A stretch of DNA of 64,000 bases from Mucidula mucida (lineage: Eukaryota; Basidiomycota; Agaricomycetes; Agaricales; Physalacriaceae), in contig JADNYV010000112.1 of assembly GCA_015501055.1 (NCBI GenBank), positions 51,629-115,628 of the forward strand, read 5' to 3'. Of this stretch, positions 54,888 through 64,000 are shown piece by piece; positions within the stretch are counted from its first letter, which is position 1, and the number at the start of each line of letters is the position of its first letter. The notes beneath the pieces were generated by a model. The model was not told the origin of the DNA, made no database searches, and was given only the letters and a program-made list of their open reading frames with translations. The position numbers and the translations under genes were made by a program.

Positions 54888-55623
54888 GCTGTTAAGGCAA
54901 ATATTTGAGAAGTGCGCTTAAGAGATACTCGATTAGTTAGTTGATGGCAATGCTGAGACAAGATAGTTAACTCACAAAAGAAAATAGGTCTGCCGGTGGT
55001 GGTGGTGGTTGTCGAGAGAAAAGAGCCCGACCAGTGACAGCGAAATTATCTTGCGCCAAAGAGTGACAAACAAAAGCGACGTGACTTTTTTGTTCGACGG
55101 TTTGGGTTTGCCTGATCAATAGTAGATAAACGGTCACTGACTGATAGAGCGCCGTCCTTGGCGAGCAAAGGGACGAAGGTCTGTAATTTTAGTGTGTTAG
55201 TGCCGGTAACATAAAGTGTGGCGCAATAATAATACCATGATAATCCCGCACCGCGCGAAGAAGAAACCACGACCGCACCCACCAGAGCTTTCGGTAAGTT
55301 GGATATAATTTCGCAGTGTTTCTCGTCAAGCAAGGCTAGACGCCAGGGGTTGGTGTTGGATTAAAAAGATATGCACGGGCCAGGCCAGATGCCTAGTACA
55401 CTTGGGATTATAAAACGTGTGGACATTTGAGCGGCGTCGTCATGATAGTGCAGACTCAAAGACTAACACCTACATTTTCCAGATCAATCAATGAGCTTAC
55501 CCAGATGAACGTTAGAAGGAGCACTTGCCTTATACTTGGATCGCAGCTTCAAGATAGGTTAGTCTTGCATGTGAAGCGGTGGGGTACACTTCACCATGAA
55601 TTCGAGATAAGCGACAGAAGAAA
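54888..55623. other. duplicated non-coding segment (pre-insertion state)
   Basis: Matches 41192-41420 plus 42808-43303 joined without the 1.4-kb insertion. Confidence 0.65.
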
Positions 55624-56560
55624 CTAATACATGTTCAGAGCACAACCCCACACGTCGATAGGATTTCCTCCCAACTTCAAGCCTCTCATGCGCGGTCCAA
55701 ATACATCAAGAAGCGCATCAGCCTCCACCTTGTCGATACCAACGAAAACGAAATGCCACCGGCGCTCCTCACTATTGGACATGGCCGCCCAAGCCCTCTG
55801 AAGTCCGTCCTCTGGGTCCGAATGATCTCCTGTGATTGCCGCTTGGAGAACAAACACATCGCCTTTGCCATCGACAAAAGTTCCATCGATTCCGGGAAAA
55901 TCAACGGCAGCTGGCATCCAATAACAAGACTCTCCTGCGGGCATCCGCTCGAGAAAGGTTTGAGAAGTGCAAAGGATGCGATCGGAGGGTGTCAATTCCA
56001 TGGTGCCTGCTTGGCGTAGAGGTGTAAGGTTTTTCTGTCAATACAAAGATGACGATGCATGTTCATCTCATGCCTCCAGCGGTCGAGAGAGTGTGTTAGG
56101 GCGTGCGAAGATAGCATCCTCAGGCGTTCGAATGCGTCGCGTGCTGTGAGATTAGTCGAGTAATCGTCGAATGACCGTGAAAGGTGTTTCGTTGGAATGA
56201 TGCATTGCGCCATTGCTGGTATGCTGCTGGGCGAGCGACGCAGGGAGCGAATGAAGATAATCGCAGAGGTCACACTCGATGGTAGGTTCCCTATATTGGA
56301 CGCGACATATGCAGAGGACTGCCTCAAGTCGCTGGCCGCCGCTGAAACGGCATCGCCGTATGAAGCGACCAGATCTGGGTCTTGGATGATGTCGAGAGAG
56401 AGTAGAGGCAGTGTCAAAATGTTGTAAGGTAGCAAGGACGCTGAATGTCGTGAATCCGTTGAGCAAAGCTTTTAACCCGCCGTCATAGTACTCACCATCG
56501 TTGATTGTCCTCAGCTCTCTAGGCCACCCAAGCCTCAAGTCCCCGTCTCTCAAGCCTGTG
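55624..56560 (-). pseudogene. Crinkler/RHS-like protein 2 (5'-truncated)
   Basis: C-terminal nuclease-like domain intact: MELTPSDRILCTSQTFLERM, FPGIDGTFVDGKGDVFVLQA, GLQRAWAAM, EERRWHFVFVGIDKVEADAL, ending NPIDVWGCALNMY at TAG. Upstream are ASYGDAVSAAASDL and DGDLRLGW, but the WGPSPR landmark and the whole P-loop part are gone. Only the nuclease-like domain could still be made. Confidence 0.6.
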
Positions 56561-57490
56561 CTACGCCTGAAGCTGCACGTTCAAGTCCGTCCTGAGTGCT
56601 CCGATTTGTTGTGGATGTCGGGACCCGGTCTCGTACGTCCAGGGATTGCAGCAGAGTAGCGTAAGAGAAGTGGATGCATACGTCGTCGCGCTGCCAAGGC
56701 TTCGGCGTTCTCCAGAATCATGTCGCGATTCTAAAAGGTGCTTTACTTCGGCCTTATCGGGCCTCTTGCTTCTAACCACCATGTCGACAAACTGTTACGA
56801 ACAGGAACGCAGGTAATTCATCCTCTATGATTTTAGGTTGACAGGTAAAGATCATTGCGTCCTGCAGTGGAAATCACTAAGAAAATGTTTATAGGCAAGC
56901 CGTGTAGTTTCAAGGCCACAATCAAGGTGCCGACTGCCGAAGACTCTGAAGCTTTGTTACTGGGATATGACTGGATATCCAAAATACGAACCTGCTTCTT
57001 CTTCCCTTCTTCCAAGTCTACGCTAAGGTCGCCAAGGAAGTTCAACCGTGCTTGTTCAAACGCCAAAGAGAGAACCACCGCGAATGGAGCGCCGCCTTCC
57101 TATTTGACTCTCAATTGGGTAAGGAGGACGCGCCATGGCCATCCGATTCAAATTTTTTCTAGCACGCAGGTTGAGATAACAAACAGCAGCCAATCAGTAG
57201 TAAACTCCTGATCCAATGCGCCTGTTGGTCGCGATCTGTGGCGAACCGTTGATAACAGACTTGGTTCTTGATACAATCGTCGACTCCTCTGACCCGCTGT
57301 CCTCGAAATATCTCGTCTTCTCGAGTGTGATGCCGTGATACACTTACTGCGTTCGTACGGCTGCTTCGTTTACAGCTTCGTTCTCTTTTGCTCTCATCAG
57401 TATCCTCCTTGCACAGAGCGCGGCTTGGGTATGTCTTTTGTTTTCATCACGAACAACGCTAATCACGGCTGATACTAGATAGATAGGAAC
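56561..57490. other. region without a firm gene, 930 bases
   Basis: An 81-codon minus frame at 56833-57078 and a 118-codon plus frame overlap each other; neither is recognised. Confidence 0.35.
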
Positions 57491-58770
57491 ATGCCAAAGC
57501 TGCAGCCACTTGGTGCAACTTCGGGAATGACGGGTCCTGGTATGCCCCTCATCCATCCGCTTCCTTCTGCCGCACCTACACCGCTTTCAGTGGACACGGC
57601 TGGTGCGCTAACGGATATAGATCTCTCTAATGTTCCTTCGGAACTGAAAACGGAGGGAACGGATTGGTTCGTCATCTTCAATCCAAAAGTCAAGCGCGTA
57701 CTTGATGTCAATCTCGTACACACTTTGATGCACGAAAGGTGAATCATCTGTCGGTTCTGTGTGATGGCTTTCTCATCACTTTGATAGTGTCGTTTGTTGC
57801 GTCCGCTTTTCTGCGGATGGCAAGTATGTCGTAACGGGCTGTCATCGACGGCCCAAATTTTCGATATCAAGACTGGTCTCAAGACCTGCTCCGATATCTG
57901 TCTACTGTGTGTCTCTTGGTGTTTTGAATCCGTTCTATCAGTGTTCTCGCCGACGAATGCACTGATAAATCTGGTGACCTGTATATTCGAAGTGTTTGCT
58001 TCAGCCCGGACGGGAAATATCTGGCAACTGGAGCAGAAGACAAACAGATCAGAGTACGTTCTCAACCTCTATTCGTCCTCTCTTGCTTTTCCGGACGGTA
58101 ACCTCATCGTGTCGGGCTCTGGCGATAAGACGGCGCGTATATGGAACATGAACACCGGGACGTGCTAACGAATAATGACCCGGATTCACTCAACAACAAC
58201 GATGCAGGGGTGACGAGTGTGTTCTTTAGTCCAAACGGGAGGTTTGTCGCTGCGGGGAGTCTAGATGCCGTTGTGCGGATATGGGACGCGCAAACGGGAC
58301 AGCTGATTGAGCGGCTGATGGGGCATCGGGATAGCGTGTACACCGTGTCGTTCACGCCGGATGGCAAGGGACTGGTTAGTGGGAGTCTCGACAGGACGCT
58401 CAAGTACTGGGATGTGAGTGGCTTGAACAGTAGCAGTGGGATTCGGAGTAAGAAGGAAGGTGGTGATGGAATGGAAAGCGAGAAGAATGGCAGCCAATGT
58501 ACGATGAATTGTACTGGACACAAGGTGAGTTGTGATAGACGTCCCATCTAATGCAAACTAACTCTTTTTAGGATTTCGTATTATCTGTGGGAGTTTCCTA
58601 TGACGGGCAATGGGTCGTGTCTGGCTCGAAGGACCGCGGCGTACAGTTCTGGAATGCCCAAACGGCACTCGCGCAGTGTATAGTGCGGGGGCACAAGAAC
58701 TCGGTTATCTCGATAGACCTCAGTCCGACGGGAAGCGTGCTTGCTACAGGGAGTGGAGACTAGCAGGCGA
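57491..58770 (+). pseudogene. Tup1 co-repressor WD40-region copy, broken
   Basis: ATG 57491 (MPKLQPLG), then SELKTEGTDWFVIFNPKVK and LDVNLVHTLMHER: the region just before the Tup1 propeller. WD repeats follow over several introns: [110 protein letters not shown] (written in parts) and [19 protein letters not shown]. Tup1 acts with Cyc8/Ssn6 as a general repressor. Here the N-terminal tetramerisation/Cyc8-binding part is absent. TAG replaces the Trp codon in GSGDW near 58760, frames are lost around 57830-57930, and the sequence ends there. Not the functional gene. Confidence 0.8.
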
Positions 58771-58914
58771 GGCTATGTAAGTGATCGCCTCTTCATCGAG
58801 TTGGTTTCTATGTTATGTATTCCCTGTGACTAATGGTGTTTCTTCTGTAGGTAGGTACTCTGCTAACTATGTGTAATCTCGGTGTAATCACGCTTTTCCT
58901 TGTAATTGGCACTC

Positions 58915-60064
58915 GGAGCAGAACAGCCCGAATTTGACGACGAAGGTATAGCATGGTTCATTTGGTGACTTAGCCGCCGTGGCATCCAAGGCTTCAAGTT
59001 CCAAGAAGGTCGTCGGTCGTATACGCGCAGCGCTTAGGGGGCAAGTCGATGACCAGGAAGCCCGCGAATAGTCTTAGGAACTAGCTACAAGAGAAACTTG
59101 AAAACTTCATGAAGATTCCTGTGGAGCTACAACTCGAAGTACGGTCTCGCTTTCATCTTCTGGCCTAGAGTACTCATTCCGTGCCTATTCACAGATCTTT
59201 GAACTCCTGGATCCTCAGACTCTGATGTTAGTATCATGAATATCGAGAGCTCCTTTCATCGACGGACAGCGTTTGGAAGCAGTCTCGTCTTCGTTTAAGC
59301 ATGCCTGATCTCACCATGCACTTCAGCGGCTGCTGATGTTCAACAAAACATGTCACGGTCCTGTACATTTTTCTGTATTGTATCGTTTTTCGCTGATCAA
59401 TCTCAAAAATGCGACCGAACTGTTATACAACAAGAAACGAACTGCATCAGACTGTGTTTGTCCTGCCGATACTCCACGTATATACGACTGGCCGAATATC
59501 CTGACCTCCTTCTAATGTCGAGTGAGACGCCCCAAGCGCGGCTCTGGAAGTATCTTGTCGCTTTGCATCCCAGAGCTGCTGAGTACGTGAAGGTCACTTT
59601 CGTGACAGAGCCGCTTGCTCTGAAGGCAGCCATTGCTGAGGTACACCCGATTTTGGGCGTTTTCCCAGCATCACTGACAGTGATTACTTTGAAGGCCGCC
59701 AAGAATATTTACGATGAGGAAAGGATGGAACCAACGCTGAAAACAGATTTGAACGCGGGCGCGAAATCAAAGAACGTCTTGTCGCGATGGGGTGGACAGA
59801 GGAAAGGTACGCGATTGCACTGTTTCCATCTAAATCGTAGTTTGATCGTGCGCATAGCCTTTCAATGAGCTTTTGGTACCATAACAGCCATGTCCAACAA
59901 CACTGCCTCCCACAGCCCAGACAGATACTCGACGATCTACCGGCTAGTTCGTCTCACAGGATCCCGGCGGTGACGATTAGCCAGACGGATATAGTATTTC
60001 CTTTCCCCGATACTCATGCGAAAACCTGGGATATGTGGAGCGGGGAGGTGGGTTTAGTACCGTT
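58915..60064 (+). pseudogene. F-box-like/zinc-motif family relic, copy 3
   Basis: Retains the 24-nt micro-exon (AACAGCCCGAATTTGACGAC...) near 58920, ASKASSSKK, EKLENFMKIPVELQLE, KCDRTVIQQETNCIRLCLSC, LVALHPRAAEYVKV and AAKNIYDEE. Stops interrupt the basic region, and coding between FSMSFW.HNS and ILDDLPAS (about 470 bases relative to the gene at 29189) is deleted. The C-terminus (IVFPFPDTHAKTWDMW) is degenerate. Confidence 0.75.
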
Positions 60065-60283
60065 GTGACTGCTTTACGGATGGTGATACATATACTTACT
60101 GGACTGTAGCATAATTGATTTCTTGTGCGTGCATTGGTGAATCTAGTTTTAATGAAACTTGTGTATGTAATTGTATCCGTTGCTTACATCGTCGATCACT
60201 TTACCTCCACACCACACCATCCATCGACATTGGGATTGTACCTACATCAGCTCTCTGTTTTTGCCGTTGACAAGGACCAACGG

Positions 60284-61727
60284 ATGTCAGAGGAGGACCG
60301 CTCAGCTGGACGCTCTGACGGCGCCGCCCGCTCAAGAGCATCGGAAGAAGGCCACTCGGTTTCTGGCTCTGAATGCTTAAGAGCAACTGATAACGCGTCG
60401 AATTCTGCTGCCGTGTCTGAGCCCCCCGAGGGAATCGACAACGAGAATGAGGCGGCCCCATTGCACCGACAGCAGACAAGCGCGTCTCGTCATGATGTGC
60501 CGCACCAGCCAGGTAGGAAGGAGACATTCTTTGGTATACCCCAGTCTTCTGGCACACCTCCCAACTTCAATCCAAGTATGTTTTCACACTGGTCCTGCCA
60601 AGTCTTCGCATGTAACAGTTTGGGAACAGACTACGACGACGACGATTACGAGACCCGTTTTCCTCCAGATCCTGTTTACCAAGAGGCTTCGGAAAATGCT
60701 CGTGTATTTCGCGTGTACATGGAGGAGTCTAGGAAGTACGATGCCTACATGACAGATGAAGCAAGGGAGGGCCTAGATGTGCTCCTGGTCTTTGTAAGTA
60801 CTTGTGTGATAGTTCGAATGGTTCTGACTCCAGCCATCGTATACAGGCCGGTCTCTTCTCCGCGGTCCTTACCACATTCGTTGCCCAAACATCCCAATCT
60901 CTGCAGCCCGATCGGGCAACCGAATCCACTTTGCTCTTACGCGAAATCGCGGCACTTCAGCGTGCGCAGATGAACGGGACCTCCGCTGATTCTGTTCCTC
61001 CAACGTCTGCCGACTTTACTCCCGCTCCAATCGACGTCTGGGTGAACGGACTTTGGTTTACAAGTCTGACGTTGAGCCTCGCCGCCGCTCTCTTCGCCGT
61101 GCTTATCAAGCAATGGCTTCGCCAATATATGTCACTGACGTCCGGGACAGTGCGGCAACGAAGCCTCATCCGTCAGTTTCGGTTCATGGGTCTCCAGGAG
61201 TGGCATGTCCCAGCACTCATCGGCATCCTCCCCGTGTTAATGCATCTCTCCTTGGCCGTATTCTTTGTCGGTCTCACGCTTTTCCTTGTTCCTCTTCGCC
61301 GCTCTATTGCTGGCATTGTAGGGAGTGCGAGCGTACTCGTCTTTGCTGGCTACATAGGCACAGCAGTCTGGCCATTGTTTCATATTCAATGCCCATACCG
61401 CACACCCCTCGCCGGTATCATCCATTGGCTCTTTTTCGTCGTGCGCAAGTATGTACTTCGGAATGATGATTTGGTCTATCAGACATTGCGAGATGAAGAA
61501 CAACGTCGAAGTGGCAATGAGCTCAATTTGGAGGCACATACTTTTCTCTGGCTCCTCAGCAATCCAGCCAATCCAACTGTTCGCCGTATTGTTGAGCAAG
61601 CCATTGGCGGACTTTCCCGCCAGTCAGGATTAATTCTTGACACACTCCGTTCCCAAAGTCCCAGTGCGGATGCAATAGAGCGCGCCTCTTTTCTCATGAT
61701 TTCTGATTGCTTCTTTGTGTTAGCGAC
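60284..61727 (+). pseudogene. DUF6535 membrane protein, copy 2 (truncated by LTR element)
   Basis: ATG 60284 (MSEEDRSAGRSDGAARS). Exons 60284-60575, 60630-60793 and 60847 onward are all in frame: YETRFPPDPVYQEAS, DAYMTDEAREGLDVLLVF, AGLFSAVLTTFVAQTSQSL, DVWVNGLWFTSLTLSLAAAL, QFRFMGLQEWHVPALIGILP, LMHLSLAVFFVGLTLFLVPL and further helices. The frame is better preserved than in copy 1. It runs into the LTR at 61728 and stops two codons later (TAA 61732-61734). The C-terminal 400 or so codons seen in copy 1 must lie beyond the retrotransposon, outside the window. Confidence 0.8.
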
Positions 61728-62245
61728 TGACTAAGCCACGAGACTCAACCAGGTACCACAGCAAGAAACTAAGGAAGAAAGCGTTCGCGTTCGTAAGACT
61801 AGGCTAGGCCAGGTGTATAAACGAGATCGGAACTAAAGTACAATGATACTACACTACTGCTTATATACTAGTAAGTCTGTGTTTGAGACTCCTTGTCCAT
61901 ACGCGTTTCCACTAGGGATGCTCCATGCCCTTGACCCAGTGTTGTATGCTACTAGTCCGTGAAACCATTAAATACGAGTGGTAACTGCATGTAAGTAATA
62001 ATACTGAAACGACCATGTGTGCTACGAGTGTCGGCGGTGTGTATACAATAGGGAGTCCATGAGGTATCGGCATGTATGATGTCATCCATGTGTTGGGTGT
62101 GTGTCCGACATGAGTACGGCTTCGGTAATGAAAAGGAGTATGATCGGTGACGAAACAGATGATGAAACAGTCCGTTGGTTGATAAGACAAGGCCCCGATA
62201 AGATATGATAAGATTGAAAATGTGAAAATATGGTGATTCATAACA
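61728..62245 (-). repeat. LTR of a Ty3/gypsy element (3' LTR)
   Basis: 518 bases beginning TGACTAAGCC and ending ATAACA in plus orientation (5'-TG...CA-3'). A purine-rich tract on the minus strand (AAGGAGGGGGTGA) abuts it at 62246-62258, as expected for the primer of plus-strand synthesis. The candidate 5-bp target duplicate is GCGAC at 61723-61727; the partner is outside the window. Confidence 0.82.
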
Positions 62246-62256
62246 TCACCCCCTCC

Positions 62257-63940
62257 TTAAGGCGCAAGTTCCATTCTGCGCCAGAGTCGCTCCATGAGGG
62301 CCGCAGAGGGTAGTGTGACGTCAAGGGGTTCGGTGTCAGGCGGTGGCATGGGTCGGAATAGATGTGATGGAAATTGCGACATGGGGACTTCAATGCGAGC
62401 AAGCGCGGGTGGCTTTGGCTTGTTTGGATATTGTTGGTGGAAATCGCTGATAGCTTCGTCGGCATTTTTGAGATTGCATGCCGGTTCCCATGTCTGCTTG
62501 TGTGTGCCATAACCCTTCCAGTGAACCTTGTATTGAAAATCCCCGCGGTACTTTCGGGAATTAACCACTTTCTCAACCTCCCATTCCGGTTTGGCTCCTT
62601 CCAGCACAGGTGGTGGACGCGTGTCTTGGGGTTGTGTCGGAAATTGGGGCTCGTGGTAAGGCGTCAACAGGGCCTCATTGAACACAGGATGGATGCTTTT
62701 CCACGTGTGAGGAATCTGGAGCTTGTAAGAGCTCGTCCCGACTTTCTTGATCACTTTGAACGGCCCGAAGCGTTTGTCATCGAGCTTCTTCATTGGTCGG
62801 TCCGTGCTGAGATTCGTCCCTTCCAGCCATACTTTGTCGCCTTCCTTGTACTCCACTGCCTCTGTCCGTTTCCTGTCATAAAACCGTTTCATGTCCTCTT
62901 TGGCCATCTTCAATGCCGACCCCACTTCGTCCCATGTTTTCCTCATGCCATCGGCAAACTCCTGCGCAGTCTCATTTCTCGATGCCGTTTTCGGGGCGGT
63001 GCCTTTGTAGGGGTGTCTGCCCATGTCTGCGAAGAACGGAGTGACTTTGGTTGCCGAGTGTAACCCATCATTGTAAACAAATTCGCAGAGGGTACCATTC
63101 GTGCCAGTCTTCTGATGGTAGTTGACAAATAACCGTAAGAAATTTCTATCTCTTGGTTCAGCCGTTCCGTCTGCCCATTTGCCTGTGGATGATACGCCGT
63201 TGTAAAGTTTCCTGTATGCCCAACAACCGGTACAACTCCTTCATAAACGCGAGTGGTATTGTGGACCGCGATCATGTATCATCTGCGTGGTATCCCATGT
63301 ATGGGGAAATGCGATCTCGGTAGATGCGGGCCATGCCTTCGACGTCAGAGTGGTGTGTGTCGGTATGATGCTAATGCTTGTGAAATGGTCCACAAACGTG
63401 CTGATCGCGTTGTATCCTCCGATTCCGGCAGCTCTCCAATCATGTCCGTCCCTACTACTCCCATGGCTCGCTTGGCACATCAATAGGTGAAGAGGTGCAG
63501 CCGGCTTCGTGCGATGTGACTTGGTGACCTGGCATTTTTGACACCCTTCCACGTATTCCCGGACATCTCGGCTGATTCCTGGCCACCAATAGGTGCGTGT
63601 AATCACCTCGAGAGTCTTGTATCGTCCCGGATGCCCTGCAAGCTGTGCGTCATGGTGCATCCAATAACTCTTCCCCGCAATTCCTTGTCCTCGGTATGTA
63701 AATACGATCCTTCCATATAATAAGTCCATTCCTTCTCTTCCCATCCTTTTTCTTTGTTTTCTAATGCTTTTTGTACGTATCTATCTTTGTTTCCTTTTCT
63801 TTGTTTGATTTTGTTAAGTAATTCGTCCTCCGTGTATCTACTGTATGTAAAGAAAATTGAATTTGTGAAATAAAAACTCCGGTTTTAGCAACACAATATT
63901 TTTGTTATCTTTTTCCCCCTTCTCAAGGCCTGTCATCCTT
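62257..63940 (-). pseudogene. gypsy pol fragment: RNase H end, integrase and chromodomain
   Basis: GKADALSRMTGLEKGEKDN (RNase H C-terminus) is followed by the integrase HHCC domain HHDAQLAGHPGRYKT ... YWWPGISRDVREYVEGCQKC, a core with FVDHFTS and TTAYHPQANGQTERLNQEIE, RKRTEAVEYKEGDKVWLEGT, and a chromodomain with EWEVEKVVNSRKYRG, YKVHWKGYGTHKQTWEP. Frame changes are needed near 63275, 63024 and 63740, and stops occur near 63830, so the copy looks inactive unless some are sequence errors. Confidence 0.83.
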
Positions 63941-64000
63941 GACAAGGCATCAGCTTTCCCATCGTCTTGCCCGGGTTTTTTCTTTTTTTTTTTTTTTTCC

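Larger units (their letters stand above)
53598..56500. repeat. segmental duplication, right copy
   Basis: Counterpart of 39881-44000 without the insertion. Confidence 0.82.
61728..64000 (-). mobile_element. Ty3/gypsy (chromovirus-type) retrotransposon, 3' part
   Basis: Order on the minus strand: end of RNase H (KADALSRM near 63935), integrase zinc domain, integrase core, chromodomain, purine tract, LTR. The element continues past the right edge. It has inserted in the DUF6535 gene. Confidence 0.88.

Noticed and set aside
63970..63998. Poly(T) run at the right edge as another LINE tail
   Set aside because: On the minus strand it runs directly into the RNase H coding part of the gypsy element and has no target duplication in view.
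1..64000. tRNA, rRNA or CRISPR arrays
   Set aside because: I scanned by eye for B-box-like GGTTCGA motifs and for regularly spaced repeats and found nothing convincing; a covariance-model search would be decisive.

Overview
The window looks like a transposon-rich accessory stretch of a mushroom-forming basidiomycete (Agaricomycetes) genome. Genes are split by many 45-75 nt GT-AG introns, mostly placed by eye from reading-frame continuity. The recurring families are typical of that class: kinase-fold proteins of the fungal protein-kinase-like family, APH/choline-kinase-like phosphotransferases, DUF6535 membrane proteins, F-box-like expansions, Crinkler/RHS-like nuclease proteins, a 7TM receptor-like protein, a secreted BBE-type flavoenzyme, a Tad-like LINE and a Ty3/gypsy element with a chromodomain. 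Species cannot be named from this.

Layout. 1-11.55 kb: a tandem duplication whose unit is APH-like (-) / kinase-like (+) / APH-like (+). Both kinase copies look intact and are almost identical, while all four APH copies carry lesions. A 5'-truncated LINE with a 12-bp target duplication sits only in the left copy. 11.5-15.2 kb: 7TM gene (-), an acidic hypothetical gene (-) and a single-pass membrane protein gene (+). 16.5-23.7 kb: PhyH-type dioxygenase (+), then a two-domain GT2 glycosyltransferase (-) overlapping a GDP-mannose 3,5-epimerase-like gene (-), divergent from a methyltransferase-GT8 fusion gene (+). 24.3-26.9 kb: divergent HSP70-like sequence on both strands. 27-31.2 kb: two tandem F-box-like/zinc-motif genes. 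31.7-33.6 kb: BBE-like oxidoreductase (-). 34.2-34.9 kb: a relic of the F-box-like family split by a 449-bp inverted-repeat element carrying telomere-like repeats. 35.2-44.8 kb: F-box/LRR-like genes, a scrambled kinase relic, nested inverted-repeat elements and a Crinkler-like gene. 45.3-48.4 kb: DUF6535 gene with a frameshift. 48.9-60 kb: fragments of separase, HSP70, a PARG-like macrodomain protein and Tup1, plus second copies of the F-box-like and Crinkler-like genes. 60.3-64 kb: a DUF6535 gene cut off by the LTR of a Ty3/gypsy element that runs off the right edge.

Most functionally interesting is the 18.4-23.7 kb sugar-nucleotide/glycosyltransferase group: a plant-type GME-like epimerase joined or overlapping with a double GT2 enzyme and divergent from a methyltransferase-GT8 fusion. 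It suggests a dedicated L-galactose-type (or other epimerised GDP-hexose) glycan pathway. The rest is a duplication and decay zone useful for dating insertions against paralogous empty sites.
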